Origin: Burkholderiaceae bacterium
GTDB lineage: Bacteria; Pseudomonadota; Gammaproteobacteria; Burkholderiales; Burkholderiaceae_E
DNA length: 64,000 bases
Assembly (NCBI GenBank): GCA_016710525.1
Contig: JADJVQ010000014.1
Location: forward strand, 73,776 to 137,775
Direction of reading: 5' to 3'
The notes under the pieces were generated by a model, which did no database searches, was not told the DNA's origin, and was given only the letters and a program-made list of their open reading frames with translations. The number at the start of each line of letters is the position of its first letter. Position 1 is the first letter of the stretch. Positions 52,627 through 62,421 of the stretch are shown here, in pieces. The translations under genes and the position numbers were made by a program.

Positions 52627-54816
52627 ATGCATCCGCAGGGTCACGCGCCGACATCCTTCCCCTTCCCCCTATCGGCCGAGGTCCGCTCGCCGCCTGCCTC
52701 CAGCGCGGACGCCGACCCCTCCCACGACCTCCACGCCGGCCTGAACCCGCGCCAGCGGCAGGCCGCCCAGTGGGGCCAGCTCACCGAGGGCCGCTTCAGC
52801 GCGCCCCCGCTGCTGGTCATCGCGGGCGCCGGCACCGGCAAGACCGCCACTCTGGCCCATCGAGTCGCCCATCTGGTCGCCCAAGGCGTCGACCCCTCGC
52901 GCATTCTTCTGCTCACCTTCAGCCGGCGCGCCGCCCACGAAATGACCCACCGGGCCGCCCTGCTGCTGCGCGGCAACCACAACGGATCGGCCCGCCACCT
53001 GCTGCCATGGGCCGGCACCTTCCACTCGATCGGCGCGCGCCTGCTGCGCCAGTACGCCGCGGCCATCGGCCTGCCACCCGGCTTCGGCGTGCTCGACCGC
53101 CCCGACAGCGCCGACCTGATCGACACCCTGCGTGAAGAACTCGGCCTGGCCGCCGCACGACGCCGGTTTCCACGCAAGGACACCTGCCTGGCCATCTATT
53201 CGCGGCGGGTCAATACCGGCGGTTCGCTGGCCCAGGTCATCGCCGACGAGTATCCGTGGTGCAAGGACCATCACGATTCGCTGGCCGAGCTGTTCGGGCG
53301 CTACGTCGCCCGCAAGCAGGCCGACGGTGTGCTGGATTTCGATGACCTGCTGCTGTGGTGGGAAGCCGCCCTGAACGACCCGCGCAGGCCCGCGCCATGG
53401 GCGAGCGCTTCGACCACATCCTGGTTGACGAATACCAGGACAGCAATCGGCTGCAGGCCAGCATCGTGCGACGCCTGCGTCCCGACGGCACCGGGGTGTT
53501 CGTGGTCGGCGACGACGCGCAGTCGATCTACGCCTTTCGCGGCGCGGCGGTCGAAAACATCCTGGGCTTCGCGCAGCAGTACGCGCCGCCGGCCGCGCGC
53601 ATCACCCTCGATGTGAACTATCGGTCGCTGCAGCCGGTGCTCGACGCCGCCAACGCGCTGCTGGCCGACAGCGTTCACCAGTACCCCAAGACCCTGGTGG
53701 CGCACCGCCGCCACTGCGGCCAGCGGCCTGGACTGGTGTGCGTGCTGGACGAACGCGAGCAGGCCGACTTCATCACCGAACAGGTCCTGGCCCAGCGCGA
53801 AGCGGGCATTGCCCTGAAGCGCCAGGCCGTGCTGTTTCGCAGCGCCCAGCACAGCGACTTCCTCGAGGTCGAACTGACCCGGCGCAACATCCCCTTCGTC
53901 AAGCACGGCGGGCTGAAATTCTTGGAAGCCGCGCACATCAAGGACCTGCTGGCCGTGCTGCGCTGGGCCGACCGCCCGGCGCATCGGGTGGCCGCGTTCC
54001 GGGCGCTGCAGCTGATGCCGGGCTTCGGCCCGGCCCATGCCCGGCGCTGCCTGGAGATGATCGCCGGACGGCCAGACCCGTTGACGACGCTGGCCGGTTT
54101 CGCCGCGCCGCCAGCCAGCGCCGGGCACTGGCCGGCATTCGTCGAACTGATGGCGCAGCTTGCATCGCCAGACAGCCGCTGGCCGCACGAACTCGGCCCC
54201 TCTGGTCGCCTGGCTCAAGCCACTGCTGGCCGAGCGCTACGACAACCCGTCCGTGCGCGCCACCGACCTGGACGGGCTGGCGGCCATCGCCGCCCGCTTC
54301 GCGAGCCGCGAACGCTTCCTGACCGAACTCGCGATCGATCCGCCGCAGGCCAGCGGCGACCTGTCCGACGATGCATTGCGCGACGAAGATTTTCTCGAGC
54401 TGTCGACCGTGCATTCGGCCAAGGGACGCGAGTGGCACACGGTGTTCGTGCTCAACGTCGCCGACGGCAATTTCCCCAATGAGTACGCCACCAGCCAGGC
54501 CGCGGGCATCGAAGAAGAACGGCGCCTGCTGTACGTGGCGATGACCCGCGCGCGCGACACGCTGCACCTGATCGAACCGCAGCGCTACTACGTCACCGGT
54601 CAGCCGCGCCTGGGCGCCGACCACGTGCTGGGGGCGCGCAGCCGCTTCCTCACGCCTGCGGTGATGGCTTGCCTCGAGCTGCGTGTGCCCGGGGCCTGCG
54701 AGCCTGCAGCGACGAGCCGGCCAGATGCCGCGTTACCGGACGCGCCGGCGTCCCCGTCGGGCGTCGATACCGGCCGCGCCACCGACATTGCGTCCCGGAT
54801 GCGGCAGATGTGGTGA
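52627..54816 (+). pseudogene. UvrD/Rep/PcrA-like superfamily 1 DNA helicase, two frameshifts
   Basis: All SF1A motifs are present but in three pieces. Piece 1: A-G-A-G-T-G-K-T (Walker A), L-T-F-S-R-R-A-A, G-T-F-H-S, L-D-F-D-D-L. Piece 2, after a one-base loss near 53378-53395: V-D-E-Y-Q-D-S-N, V-V-G-D-D-A-Q-S-I-Y-A-F-R-G-A, L-D-V-N-Y-R-S. Piece 3, after a one-base gain near 54196-54203: S-T-V-H-S-A-K-G-R-E-W and L-L-Y-V-A-M-T-R-A-R. With both corrected it is about 729 aa, the normal UvrD size. Motifs unmarred, so recent or artefactual breakage. Confidence 0.9.
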
Positions 54817-54891
54817 TCGACACCCACCCTCGCCAACCGAGACGGCCGGGGCTCGCCGGCTCGGGCTGAGCGGTCGAGCCTGGGCGCCCAT

Positions 54892-54969
54892 GGTGGCGGC
54901 TGAGGGTGGCGGCTGAGGGTGGCGGCTGAGGGTGGCGGCTGAGGGTGGCGGCTGAGGGTGGCGGCTCAG
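54892..54969. repeat. 13-bp tandem repeat, six copies
   Basis: GGTGGCGGCTGAG repeated head to tail from 54892 to 54956 (five copies) and a sixth (54957-54969) with one G to C change. The sixth copy contains the stop codon of the LysR gene on the minus strand (54966-54968). It lies between convergent genes. A unit not divisible by three outside coding sequence is a VNTR-like array prone to slippage. Confidence 0.9.
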
Positions 54970-55886
54970 GGCAGCAGGCCCGCGCGCACGATCGGGCGAC
55001 CCTGCAGCACAGCCAGTCCCGCGGCCACGTTCTCCAGAAGCCGGCTGCCCAGCGCCGATACGGGACAGTGCCGGTTGCTCACCCCGAACACCGGATAGCG
55101 CGGCGAACCCGGCACCGCCAGGAACTTCAGGCCGTCGGGGCGGTGGGCTCGGGCCGACAGATCGTCGACGAATGCCACGCCGACACCGGCGGCGGCCATC
55201 GCGCAGGCCGAATACCCCGAACGCACCTCGACCGCCACATGACGGGCAATGGCATAACTTTCCAGCCAGCGCTCGATGTCGCCGCTTTGCGGCGCCTGCG
55301 GGCTGTAGACGACCAGGCGCTCGCGCAAGACCTGCTCGAGCCGCGGCCGACGTGCCCGGGCCAGCGGATGTGACACCGGCAGCGCACAGATCAGAGACCA
55401 TTCGCCGATCGGCCGTGCTTCGAGCGCCGGATGATCCATCGGCGCGCTGGTGATGGCCAGGTCCGCCTCTTCGGCCACCAGCCGCCGGATGATCTCTCGG
55501 GTGGGAAGCGACTCGAAATAGACCCGGGATCCCGGCGCCTGCTCACCCAGTCCGGCGATGGCCTGCGGCACCACCTGCAGCGCCGTATTGGCGCTGCAGA
55601 GCACGCGCAGCGCACCGTGGCCCCCGAAGCGAAGATGGGCCGCCACGTCCTGCACATGCTGCACGCCGCGATAGACGCGCTCGATTTCGGCATGCAGCGT
55701 GCTGGCCTCGCCCGTGGCCCGCACCCGACCGGCGCGGCGTTCGAACAGCGTCACACCCAACTGGATTTCCAGATGCCGGATGAGCCGGCTGATGCCCGGC
55801 TGCGAGACATGCAGCAGGCGCGCCGCGCCGGTGATGCTGCCGGCCTGCATCACGGCTTGGAACACTTCGATCTGGCGCAGATTCAT
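54966..55886 (-). CDS. LysR-family transcription regulator
   Basis: 306 aa. N-terminal HTH: M-N-L-R-Q-I-E-V-F-Q-A-V-M-Q-A-G-S-I-T-G-A-A, then V-S-Q-P-G-I-S-R-L-I-R-H-L-E. The effector domain begins about residue 90. It is divergent from the TctC + FAD-oxidoreductase operon, and a T-N11-A palindrome at 55943-55957 lies in the shared spacer. The 13-bp repeat array ends in its stop codon. Confidence 0.93.
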   Translation of the reverse strand: MNLRQIEVFQAVMQAGSITGAARLLHVSQPGISRLIRHLEIQLGVTLFERRAGRVRATGEASTLHAEIERVYRGVQHVQDVAAHLRFGGHGALRVLCSANTALQVVPQAIAGLGEQAPGSRVYFESLPTREIIRRLVAEEADLAITSAPMDHPALEARPIGEWSLICALPVSHPLARARRPRLEQVLRERLVVYSPQAPQSGDIERWLESYAIARHVAVEVRSGYSACAMAAAGVGVAFVDDLSARAHRPDGLKFLAVPGSPRYPVFGVSNRHCPVSALGSRLLENVAAGLAVLQGRPIVRAGLLP

Positions 55887-55942
55887 GCAATGGCCTGGCG
55901 GAGGGCGCCCTCCGTTTCGCTGATGCGGAGTCGGCGCTGGTG

Positions 55943-55957
55943 ATAACTCGATGTTAT
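55943..55957. promoter_or_regulatory. LysR-type operator (T-N11-A palindrome)
   Basis: ATAAC-TCGAT-GTTAT, a perfect 15-bp inverted repeat containing T-N11-A (TAACTCGATGTTA). It is 56 bases upstream of the LysR gene start and 111 bases upstream of the TctC gene, the usual place for the recognition-binding site of a divergent LysR regulator. Confidence 0.75.
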
Positions 55958-56068
55958 GGAGCAGCGAGCAAATGATATTTGATCGATCGTCGCGCCGCGC
56001 CTAGCATCGCGGCGCGCAGCGCCCCGCACGTTCGCCGAACGCGCCCCACCTTCATCGAAAGCGCCTTC

Positions 56069-57064
56069 ATGATTTCCAAACGCCGACGCCTGCTTCGAGG
56101 CCTTGTCATGGCCGGCGCCACCGGTTGCGCCGGCTGGCCCGGCGCCCGGCTCGCGCTAGCCCAGGACTTCCCGATCCGGCCGATCACGCTGGTGGTCGGG
56201 TTCGCCCCTGGGGGCTCTGCCGACATCCTGGCCCGCCTGGTCGCGCAGAAACTGTCGGGCTCGCTGGGCCAGCAAGTGGTGATCGAGAACAAGCCCGGCG
56301 CAGGGGCCACGATTGCCGCCGCGGCGGTGGCCGGCGCACCCGCCGACGGCCATACCCTGCTGCTGGTCACCAGCGGCCATGCCGGCAGCGGCGCGCTGTA
56401 TGCAAAGCTGCCCTATGACCCGCAAAAGAGCTTCGCTCCGATTGCCCGGATCGGCGCGACCCCGGTCGTCATCGTGGCGCCCGCCGGCGCGCCCTACCGC
56501 ACACTGCCCGACCTGATCGGAGCCGCGCGCAAGCACCCCGGCAAGCTGAACTATGCCGCCGGCGGCGGCGGCGCGACCACCACCAGCCTGGCCGCGGAGT
56601 TCCTGAAAAGCGACGCTGCCGTCGACATGCAGATGATCCCCTACAAGGGATCAGGGCCGGCACTGGTGGCCCTGCTGGCGGGCGAGGTCGATGTCGGCTT
56701 CGACATTCCGACCAGTGCACTGCCCCACATCCAGGCCGGCAAGCTGCGTCCTCTGGCGGTCACCTCGCGCGTGCGCGCTGCCGTCCTGCCCGACGTGCCC
56801 ACCGTGGCCGAACAGGGCCTGCCCGGCTTCGAGGTCACGGGCTGGTTCGGCCTGATGGCCCCAGCCCGCACGCCTGCCGCGGTCATCGCGCGCCTGAATC
56901 GCGAAGTCAATGCGATCCTGCTCCTGCCTGACGTCAAAGCGCGGCTGGACAGCCTGGGTGTCGAACCGGCCGGTGGCAGCGCCGACGAATTCACCCGGCT
57001 GATCGAGACCGAATCCCGGCGCTACGGCGACGCGATCAGACGGCTGGGCCTGCAGCCCAACTGA
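56069..57064 (+). CDS. Bug/TctC-type tripartite tricarboxylate receptor
   Basis: 331 aa from the ATG at 56069, before K-R-R-R-L-L-R-G and a hydrophobic core ending A-L-A-Q, a Tat-like signal. Bug marks: F-A-P-G-G-S-A-D-I, E-N-K-P-G-A-G-A-T, I-P-Y-K-G-S-G-P-A. It lies 43 bases before the FAD oxidoreductase gene. Regulated most likely by the divergent LysR through the 55943 palindrome. No TctAB genes nearby. Confidence 0.93.
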   Translation: MISKRRRLLRGLVMAGATGCAGWPGARLALAQDFPIRPITLVVGFAPGGSADILARLVAQKLSGSLGQQVVIENKPGAGATIAAAAVAGAPADGHTLLLVTSGHAGSGALYAKLPYDPQKSFAPIARIGATPVVIVAPAGAPYRTLPDLIGAARKHPGKLNYAAGGGGATTTSLAAEFLKSDAAVDMQMIPYKGSGPALVALLAGEVDVGFDIPTSALPHIQAGKLRPLAVTSRVRAAVLPDVPTVAEQGLPGFEVTGWFGLMAPARTPAAVIARLNREVNAILLLPDVKARLDSLGVEPAGGSADEFTRLIETESRRYGDAIRRLGLQPN

Positions 57065-57107
57065 TCCGGACGGTCACCGGCAACGTTGTCCTGAAAGCAC
57101 CTGCACC

Positions 57108-58754
57108 ATGAGCACCCCCCATCCTGCACCCGCCAGTGAATCCCAGTGCGACCTGGTCGTGATCGGCGGTGGCCTGGGGGGCGTGGCTGCCAGCCTGGCC
57201 GCCGCCCGCCTGGGCCGGCAGGTCATGCTGGTCGAAGAACTCGACTGGCTGGGCGGGCAGCTCACCGCGCAGGCCGTGCCGCCGGACGAGCATCCCTGGA
57301 TCGAACACCTTGTCGGCTCGCAGAGCTACGCCGCCTTGCGCAACGGCATTCGCGACCACTACCGGCGCCATTTGCCGCTGACCCGCGAAGCCCAAGGCCA
57401 ATGGTGCCTGAACCCGGGCCAGGGCAACGTCGGCAGCCTGTGCCATGAACCCTGGGTCGCCGTGGCAGCGATCGACACCCTGCTGGCGCCTTTCGTGGCG
57501 GACGGCCGCCTCACGGTGCTGCGCCGCCATCGGCTGGCGCGAGTCGACAGCCGCGGCGACCGGGTGGCGGCCGTGACGGTACTCGACCTCGAGTCCGGCC
57601 GGGAACACGTGCTGCGCGCAGCCCTGTTCATCGACGCCACCGAAACCGGCGACGTGCTCGAGGCGGCCGGCGTCGAACACGTCTTCGGCGCCGAAGCGCA
57701 GTCCGACACCCAGGAGCCGCACGCGCTGGCCCTGGCCGACCCCTTCGACCAGCAGGCGCTGACCTGGTGCCTGGCGGCCGACTACCTGCCCGGCGAAGAC
57801 CACACCATCGATCGGCCCGCCGACTACGATCGCCTCAAGACGCTGCAGCTCGCCTGCTGGCCCGGACCGCAGTTCAGCTGGATCCTGAGCGATTTCGTCA
57901 CGCATCAGCCGCGCGAACGGCCGCTGTTCGCGGGCGACACCGACGAGGCCTCGCTGTACGACCTCTGGCACGCCCGACGCATTGCCTGGCGCAAGCACTT
58001 TCGACCGGGCACCTATGCCAGCGACATCACGCTGGCCAACTGGCCCCAGATGGACTACTGGGAAAAACCGGTGGTCGGCGTGTCGCCGGCCGACGCGGCG
58101 ACAGCGCTGCGCGAGGCGCGCCAGTTCAGCCTCGCCTTCTTCTATTGGATGCAAACCGACGCACCGAGACATGACGGCGGCTACGGCTATCGCGGTCTGC
58201 GATTGCGCGGCGATGTCCTGGGGACCGCTGACGGCCTGGCCAAACAGGCCTACTACCGCGAGGGCCGGCGGATCAGGGCCGAATTCACTGTGCTCGAACA
58301 GCACATCGGCGTACGGGCGCGCCCCGGACAACAGGCCGCCGAAAGCTTTTTCGACAGCGTGGGCATCGGCGCCTACCGGATCGACCTTCACCCCAGCACC
58401 CGGGGGCGCAATACGGTCGATATCGATTCCTATCCCTTCCAGATCCCGTTGGGCGCGCTGCTGCCCGTGCGGGTGGACAACCTGCTGCCGGCGTGCAAGA
58501 ACATCGGCACCACCCGGGTGACCAACGGCGCCTATCGCGAGCACGCGACTGAGTGGAGCATCGGCGAGGCCTGTGGCCTGCTGGCGGCCTTCGCGCTGTC
58601 GCGCTCGCAGCCGCCGCGCGCGGTGCGCGCCGATGCCGTCCTGCTGGACGACTTTCAGCGGCTGCTGCGCAATGAGGGCGTGCTGCTGGCTTGGCCGCTG
58701 TTCGGCGCACTGACCCCGACGCGACGGGTCGGCTATAAACCGGCGGGCAGCTGA
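57108..58754 (+). CDS. FAD-dependent oxidoreductase (FAD_oxidored family)
   Basis: 548 aa. N-terminal dinucleotide site L-V-V-I-G-G-G-L-G-G-V-A-A-S-L-A-A-A followed by V-E-E-L-D-W-L-G-G-Q-L-T, an arrangement seen in xanthan-lyase-like/PF12831 proteins, and a distal D-A-T-E-T-G-D-V-L and I-G-T-T-R-V-T-N-G-A. These proteins are of varied and mostly unknown substrate. Cotranscribed with a TctC receptor, it probably oxidises the imported substrate. Confidence 0.88.
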   Translation: MSTPHPAPASESQCDLVVIGGGLGGVAASLAAARLGRQVMLVEELDWLGGQLTAQAVPPDEHPWIEHLVGSQSYAALRNGIRDHYRRHLPLTREAQGQWCLNPGQGNVGSLCHEPWVAVAAIDTLLAPFVADGRLTVLRRHRLARVDSRGDRVAAVTVLDLESGREHVLRAALFIDATETGDVLEAAGVEHVFGAEAQSDTQEPHALALADPFDQQALTWCLAADYLPGEDHTIDRPADYDRLKTLQLACWPGPQFSWILSDFVTHQPRERPLFAGDTDEASLYDLWHARRIAWRKHFRPGTYASDITLANWPQMDYWEKPVVGVSPADAATALREARQFSLAFFYWMQTDAPRHDGGYGYRGLRLRGDVLGTADGLAKQAYYREGRRIRAEFTVLEQHIGVRARPGQQAAESFFDSVGIGAYRIDLHPSTRGRNTVDIDSYPFQIPLGALLPVRVDNLLPACKNIGTTRVTNGAYREHATEWSIGEACGLLAAFALSRSQPPRAVRADAVLLDDFQRLLRNEGVLLAWPLFGALTPTRRVGYKPAGS

Positions 58755-58868
58755 TCGGGCGCCAAACCCGCGAGGCCTGCTGACACGGCATTGTCATCTG
58801 CCGCAGGCAAGCTGAGCCCACGGGTTTTGCCTGCCGGTTCTTTTGCCGTCGTTCAGGGAGTTCTTGCC

Positions 58869-59210
58869 ATGCAGATGGAAGTGATCGCCACGGGCGCCAA
58901 CGCCCAGCGCGTGCTGCTCAGCGGTCGGCTCGACAGCCGTACCGTCGACGGACTCGAAGCCCGGTTCGCCGCGGTGGTCACTGCCAGCGACCACCGCACG
59001 CTCGTCGATCTGAGCGCCGTGGAGTTCATCGCCTCGATGGGCATCCGGATGCTGGTCAGCAGCGCCCGTGCGGCCGCCGGCAAGAGGGCCAAGTTCGCTT
59101 TGTATGGCGCCAAGGGTCCGGTCAAGGAAGTGTTCGACGTCGCCTCGCTGTCCCGGATCATTCCGATGGCAGCGGACGAAGCGGGCGCACTTGCGCTGCT
59201 CCAGGGATGA
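58869..59210 (+). CDS. STAS-domain protein (anti-anti-sigma factor-like)
   Basis: 113 aa from the ATG at 58869, with AGGGAG nine bases before it. STAS fold: V-L-L-S-G-R-L-D-S-R-T-V, L-V-D-L-S-A-V-E-F-I-A-S-M-G-I-R with the phosphorylatable Ser of the SpoIIAA type, then L-Y-G-A-K-G-P-V-K-E-V-F. No kinase (RsbW/SpoIIAB) or sigma gene is next to it, so its partner lies elsewhere. Convergent with an SDR gene three bases away. Confidence 0.9.
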   Translation: MQMEVIATGANAQRVLLSGRLDSRTVDGLEARFAAVVTASDHRTLVDLSAVEFIASMGIRMLVSSARAAAGKRAKFALYGAKGPVKEVFDVASLSRIIPMAADEAGALALLQG

Positions 59211-59213
59211 ACG

Positions 59214-59999
59214 TCAGCTGCGCCGCCGCTTGAACGGCAGCGTGCTGCTCAGGCCGCCGTCGACCGCGATCGCCTGGCCGTTCACGTACGAGGCATCGTC
59301 ACTGGCCAGGAACAGCGCCATGTGCGCGATTTCGGCGGGCAGGCCGTAGCGCAGCAGCGGATTGAGCTGGCCGAGCTTGTCGCCCGTGCCGCGCGCCCGC
59401 GCATAGTCGAAAGTGGGTTTGGTCATGCCGGTTTCGATCAGGCCCGGACAGATCGCATTGATCCGCACGCCAGTGCCGGTCAGCGAATTGGCACTGGTCT
59501 GCACCAGGCTGATCACCCCGGCCTTGCTGGCGCTGTAGGGGTGGCCGCCGGCGTTGGCGCGCAGGCCGGCCACACTGGCCGTGCAGACGATCGACCCGGC
59601 GCCCTGGGCCACCATCACCGGCGACGCATGCTTGACCGCCAGGAAGGGGCCGATCAGGTTGACCCGCAGCACCTCCATCCACAATTCCGGCGTCTGCTCT
59701 TCCAGCGGCACCGCGCCGCCACTGATGCCCGCGTTCGCGTAGATCACGTCGAGGCCGCCGAAGGCCTCCACGGCGCGCGCCACATAAGCTTGCACATCGG
59801 CCTCGAGGCCGGCGTCCGCGGTCATCGATTCCGCCTGCCCGCCGGCCTCGCGAATCGCTTGCGCGGTGTCATGCACCGACTCGCTGCGATCGACCGCCAG
59901 CACGCGCGCGCCCTGCGCAGCGAACAGCATCGCCGATGCCCGCCCGATCCCACTGCCCGCGCCCGTCACGATCGCGCGTTTGCCTGCCAGTCGACCCAT
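59214..59999 (-). CDS. Short-chain dehydrogenase/reductase (SDR)
   Basis: 261 aa from the ATG at 59999. Cofactor loop V-T-G-A-G-S-G-I-G-R, A-V-D-R-S acidic residue favouring NAD(H), Y-A-N-A-G-I, catalytic Y-S-A-S-K, and the C-terminal V-N-G-Q-A-I-A-V-D-G-G. A normal classical SDR of unknown substrate, divergent from the MFS transporter. Confidence 0.93.
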   Translation of the reverse strand: MGRLAGKRAIVTGAGSGIGRASAMLFAAQGARVLAVDRSESVHDTAQAIREAGGQAESMTADAGLEADVQAYVARAVEAFGGLDVIYANAGISGGAVPLEEQTPELWMEVLRVNLIGPFLAVKHASPVMVAQGAGSIVCTASVAGLRANAGGHPYSASKAGVISLVQTSANSLTGTGVRINAICPGLIETGMTKPTFDYARARGTGDKLGQLNPLLRYGLPAEIAHMALFLASDDASYVNGQAIAVDGGLSSTLPFKRRRS

Positions 60000-60064
60000 T
60001 GAAACGTCTCCGAGATGTTTGATAACTGAAACTGCGAACACCCATGCGCCGGTATAGTCCGGGC

Positions 60065-61316
60065 ATGCGCACCAACCCGGAACTCTACCCGCTGCTTCGT
60101 CTCGCGGTGAATCTCGCGCTGATGACGATCGGCAGTTGCGGCATGTACGTGGTGGTCGTCGTTTTGCCCACTGTGCAGGCCGAATTCGGCGCCACCCGGG
60201 CCGGCGCTTCGCTGCCCTACACGCTCACCATGATCGGCTTTGGCATCGGCGGCGTGCTGATGGGCCGGCTCACCGACCGCTTCGGCGTGATGGTGCCCAC
60301 GGTGATCGGCGCCTTCGCCCTGTCGGCCGGCTTCCTGCTGGCCAGCCAGACCAGCTCGATGTGGACCTTCGCGCTGGTGCAGGGCTCGCTGATCGGGCTG
60401 CTGGGCTGCGCGGCCAGTTACGCCCCCCTGGTCACCGACACTTCGCTGTGGTTCACCCGCAGGCGAGGCATCGCGGTCGCGATCTGCGCAAGCGGCAATT
60501 ACATGGCAGGGGCCATCTGGCCGTCCATCATCCAGCACTACGTCGAGACCATCGGCTGGCGCGAAACCTTCCAGGGCGTCGGCATCTTCTGCCTCGTGAC
60601 CATGCTGCCGCTGTCCCTGGTGCTGCGGCGCAAGCCGCCGGCGTTCGTCGCGGCGCCGCCGCGCCCGGGCGCAACCGTCATCGCTCGAGACCCGATGCGC
60701 CCCTTCGGCCTGAGCCCCAATACCGCGCAGGCACTTATTTGCGTGGCGGGCGTTGCCTGTTGCGTGGCGATGTCGATGCCGCAAGTGCACATCGTGGCCT
60801 ACTGCGGCGACCTGGGTTTGGCGCGGCCCGCGGCGCCCAGATGCTGTCGCTGATGCTGGCCTGCGGGGTGGTGAGCCGCCTGGTTTTCGGTCTGGTGAGC
60901 GATCGCATCGGCGGGCTGCGCACGCTGCTGATCGGATCCGTGCTGCGGGGCATTGCACTGCTGCTGTTCCTGCCCTTCGACTCGCTGGGCTCGCTGTTCG
61001 TGGTGGCGGGGCTGTTCGGCCTGTTCCAGGCGGCATCGTTCCGGCTTACGCGATCATCGTGCGCGAGCATTTCGCGCCGGCGCAGGCAGGCACGCGGGTG
61101 GGTATCGCGCTGACCGCGACCATGCTCGGCATTGCGCTGGGCGGCTGGTTGTCGGGCCGCATCTTCGATGTCACCGGCTCCTACTCGGCTGCGTTCATCA
61201 ACGGCATCGCCTGGAACCTGGTCAATGTGGTGATCGTGATCTGGCTGTTCCAGCGCTCGCGCCGAACCCCGGCGCCCACCGCACTCAATGCGCCGCCGGT
61301 GCGCCAGGCGGCGTAG
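60065..61316 (+). pseudogene. MFS transporter, two frameshifts
   Basis: From the ATG at 60065 the N-terminal half is intact (six helices, with M-G-R-L-T-D-R-F-G-V, the MFS loop motif). The frame is lost after A-Y-C-G-D-L-G near 60817-60825, continues as A-R-G-A-Q-M-L-S-L-M-L, V-S-D-R-I-G-G-L, then is lost again after F-G-L-F-Q near 61029-61030 (one G missing) and resumes as G-G-I-V-P-A-Y-A-I-I-V-R-E-H-F. Two restored bases give about 417 aa, normal for the family. Oxalate/formate-antiporter-like carriers have similar layout; substrate open. Just upstream of a cyclase-family hydrolase. Confidence 0.85.
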
Positions 61317-61348
61317 GCGGCCCCTACCGTTTCCACGGAGACACCGAG

Positions 61349-62407
61349 ATGACCTCGAACCCGCGCTGGAAGCAGCGTCCGCCCGGCTCGAACTGGGGCG
61401 ACTTCGGCCCCGACGACCAGCAGGGCCGCATGAACCTGATCACGCCCGCGAAGGTCCGCCAAGGCGTGGCCGAAGTGCATGAAGGCATCACGTTCTGCCT
61501 GAGCCTGCCGCTGGACTTCCCGGGCGGCAACGTGCTCAATCCGCGGCGCCACCCGCCAGTGGTCCGGCCGACCGTGCGCAATGGCCGGCCCAACATGAAC
61601 TATCGACTGTTCCAGGATGACCCCGATGCATCCGATGTGATCAGCGACGACCTGGTGGTGATGCACCTGCAGTACTCCACTCAATGGGACAGCTTCGCGC
61701 ACGTCGGCCAGTTGTTCGATGCCGACGGAGATGGCTTCCCCGAACCGGTCTATTACAACGGTTTCAAGCCCGACGAGCATGTGGTCGGCCCGTCCGATGT
61801 CAAGGATGCGGGCGTGCCCTCGGGTCTGCTGCCGCGGGGCAGCTCCCAGGCCCGCGCGCTGGGCATCGAGACCATGGCCGAGCACGGCGTGCAGGGCCGC
61901 GCGGTCATGATCGACCTGCACGCGCATTTCGGCCGCCAGCACATCGCCGTGGGCTACGACCAGCTGATGCGCGTGATCGAGGCCGATCAGGTGGTGGTGG
62001 AGACCGGCGACATGGTCTGCCTGCACACCGGCTTCGCGCAGATGCTGCTCGAGATGAACAAGCAGCCCGATGCGCATACGGCCGAGCACAGTTGCACCTC
62101 GCTCGATGGCCGCGACGCCAAGCTGCTGCAGTGGATCACCGACAGTGGCCTGTCGTGCCTGATCGCCGACAACTACGCGGTCGAGGCCACGCCGGCGCGC
62201 AAGGGCCACCTGCTGGGCTGCTGGGCGCCGCTGCCGCACGAGCACTGCCTGTTCAAGCTGGGCATCCACCTGGGCGAGATCTGGCACCTGACCCCGCTGG
62301 CCAACTGGCTGCGTGCGCATGGCCGCAACCGATTCCTGCTGACCGCCCCGCCATTGCGTCTGCCCGGCGCAGTGGGATCGCCCGCCACCCCGATCGCCAC
62401 CGTCTGA
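61349..62407 (+). CDS. Cyclase-family (kynurenine-formamidase-like) metal-dependent hydrolase
   Basis: 352 aa from the ATG at 61349, with ACGGAG upstream. The PF04199 metal site is seen as W-D-S-F-A-H-V-G plus D-L-H-A-H-F-G and H-T-G-F-A-Q, with further His in E-H-C-L-F. It is longer than kynurenine formamidase (~210 aa), as usual for the bacterial cyclase group. It hydrolyses or cyclises amides or lactones. Same strand as the MFS and SDR genes, so probably one catabolic operon. Confidence 0.9.
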   Translation: MTSNPRWKQRPPGSNWGDFGPDDQQGRMNLITPAKVRQGVAEVHEGITFCLSLPLDFPGGNVLNPRRHPPVVRPTVRNGRPNMNYRLFQDDPDASDVISDDLVVMHLQYSTQWDSFAHVGQLFDADGDGFPEPVYYNGFKPDEHVVGPSDVKDAGVPSGLLPRGSSQARALGIETMAEHGVQGRAVMIDLHAHFGRQHIAVGYDQLMRVIEADQVVVETGDMVCLHTGFAQMLLEMNKQPDAHTAEHSCTSLDGRDAKLLQWITDSGLSCLIADNYAVEATPARKGHLLGCWAPLPHEHCLFKLGIHLGEIWHLTPLANWLRAHGRNRFLLTAPPLRLPGAVGSPATPIATV

Positions 62408-62421
62408 GTGCGACCTCTCCG

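Noticed and set aside
54892..54969. Possible CRISPR-like array
   Set aside because: Copies are contiguous without spacers and only 13 bp.
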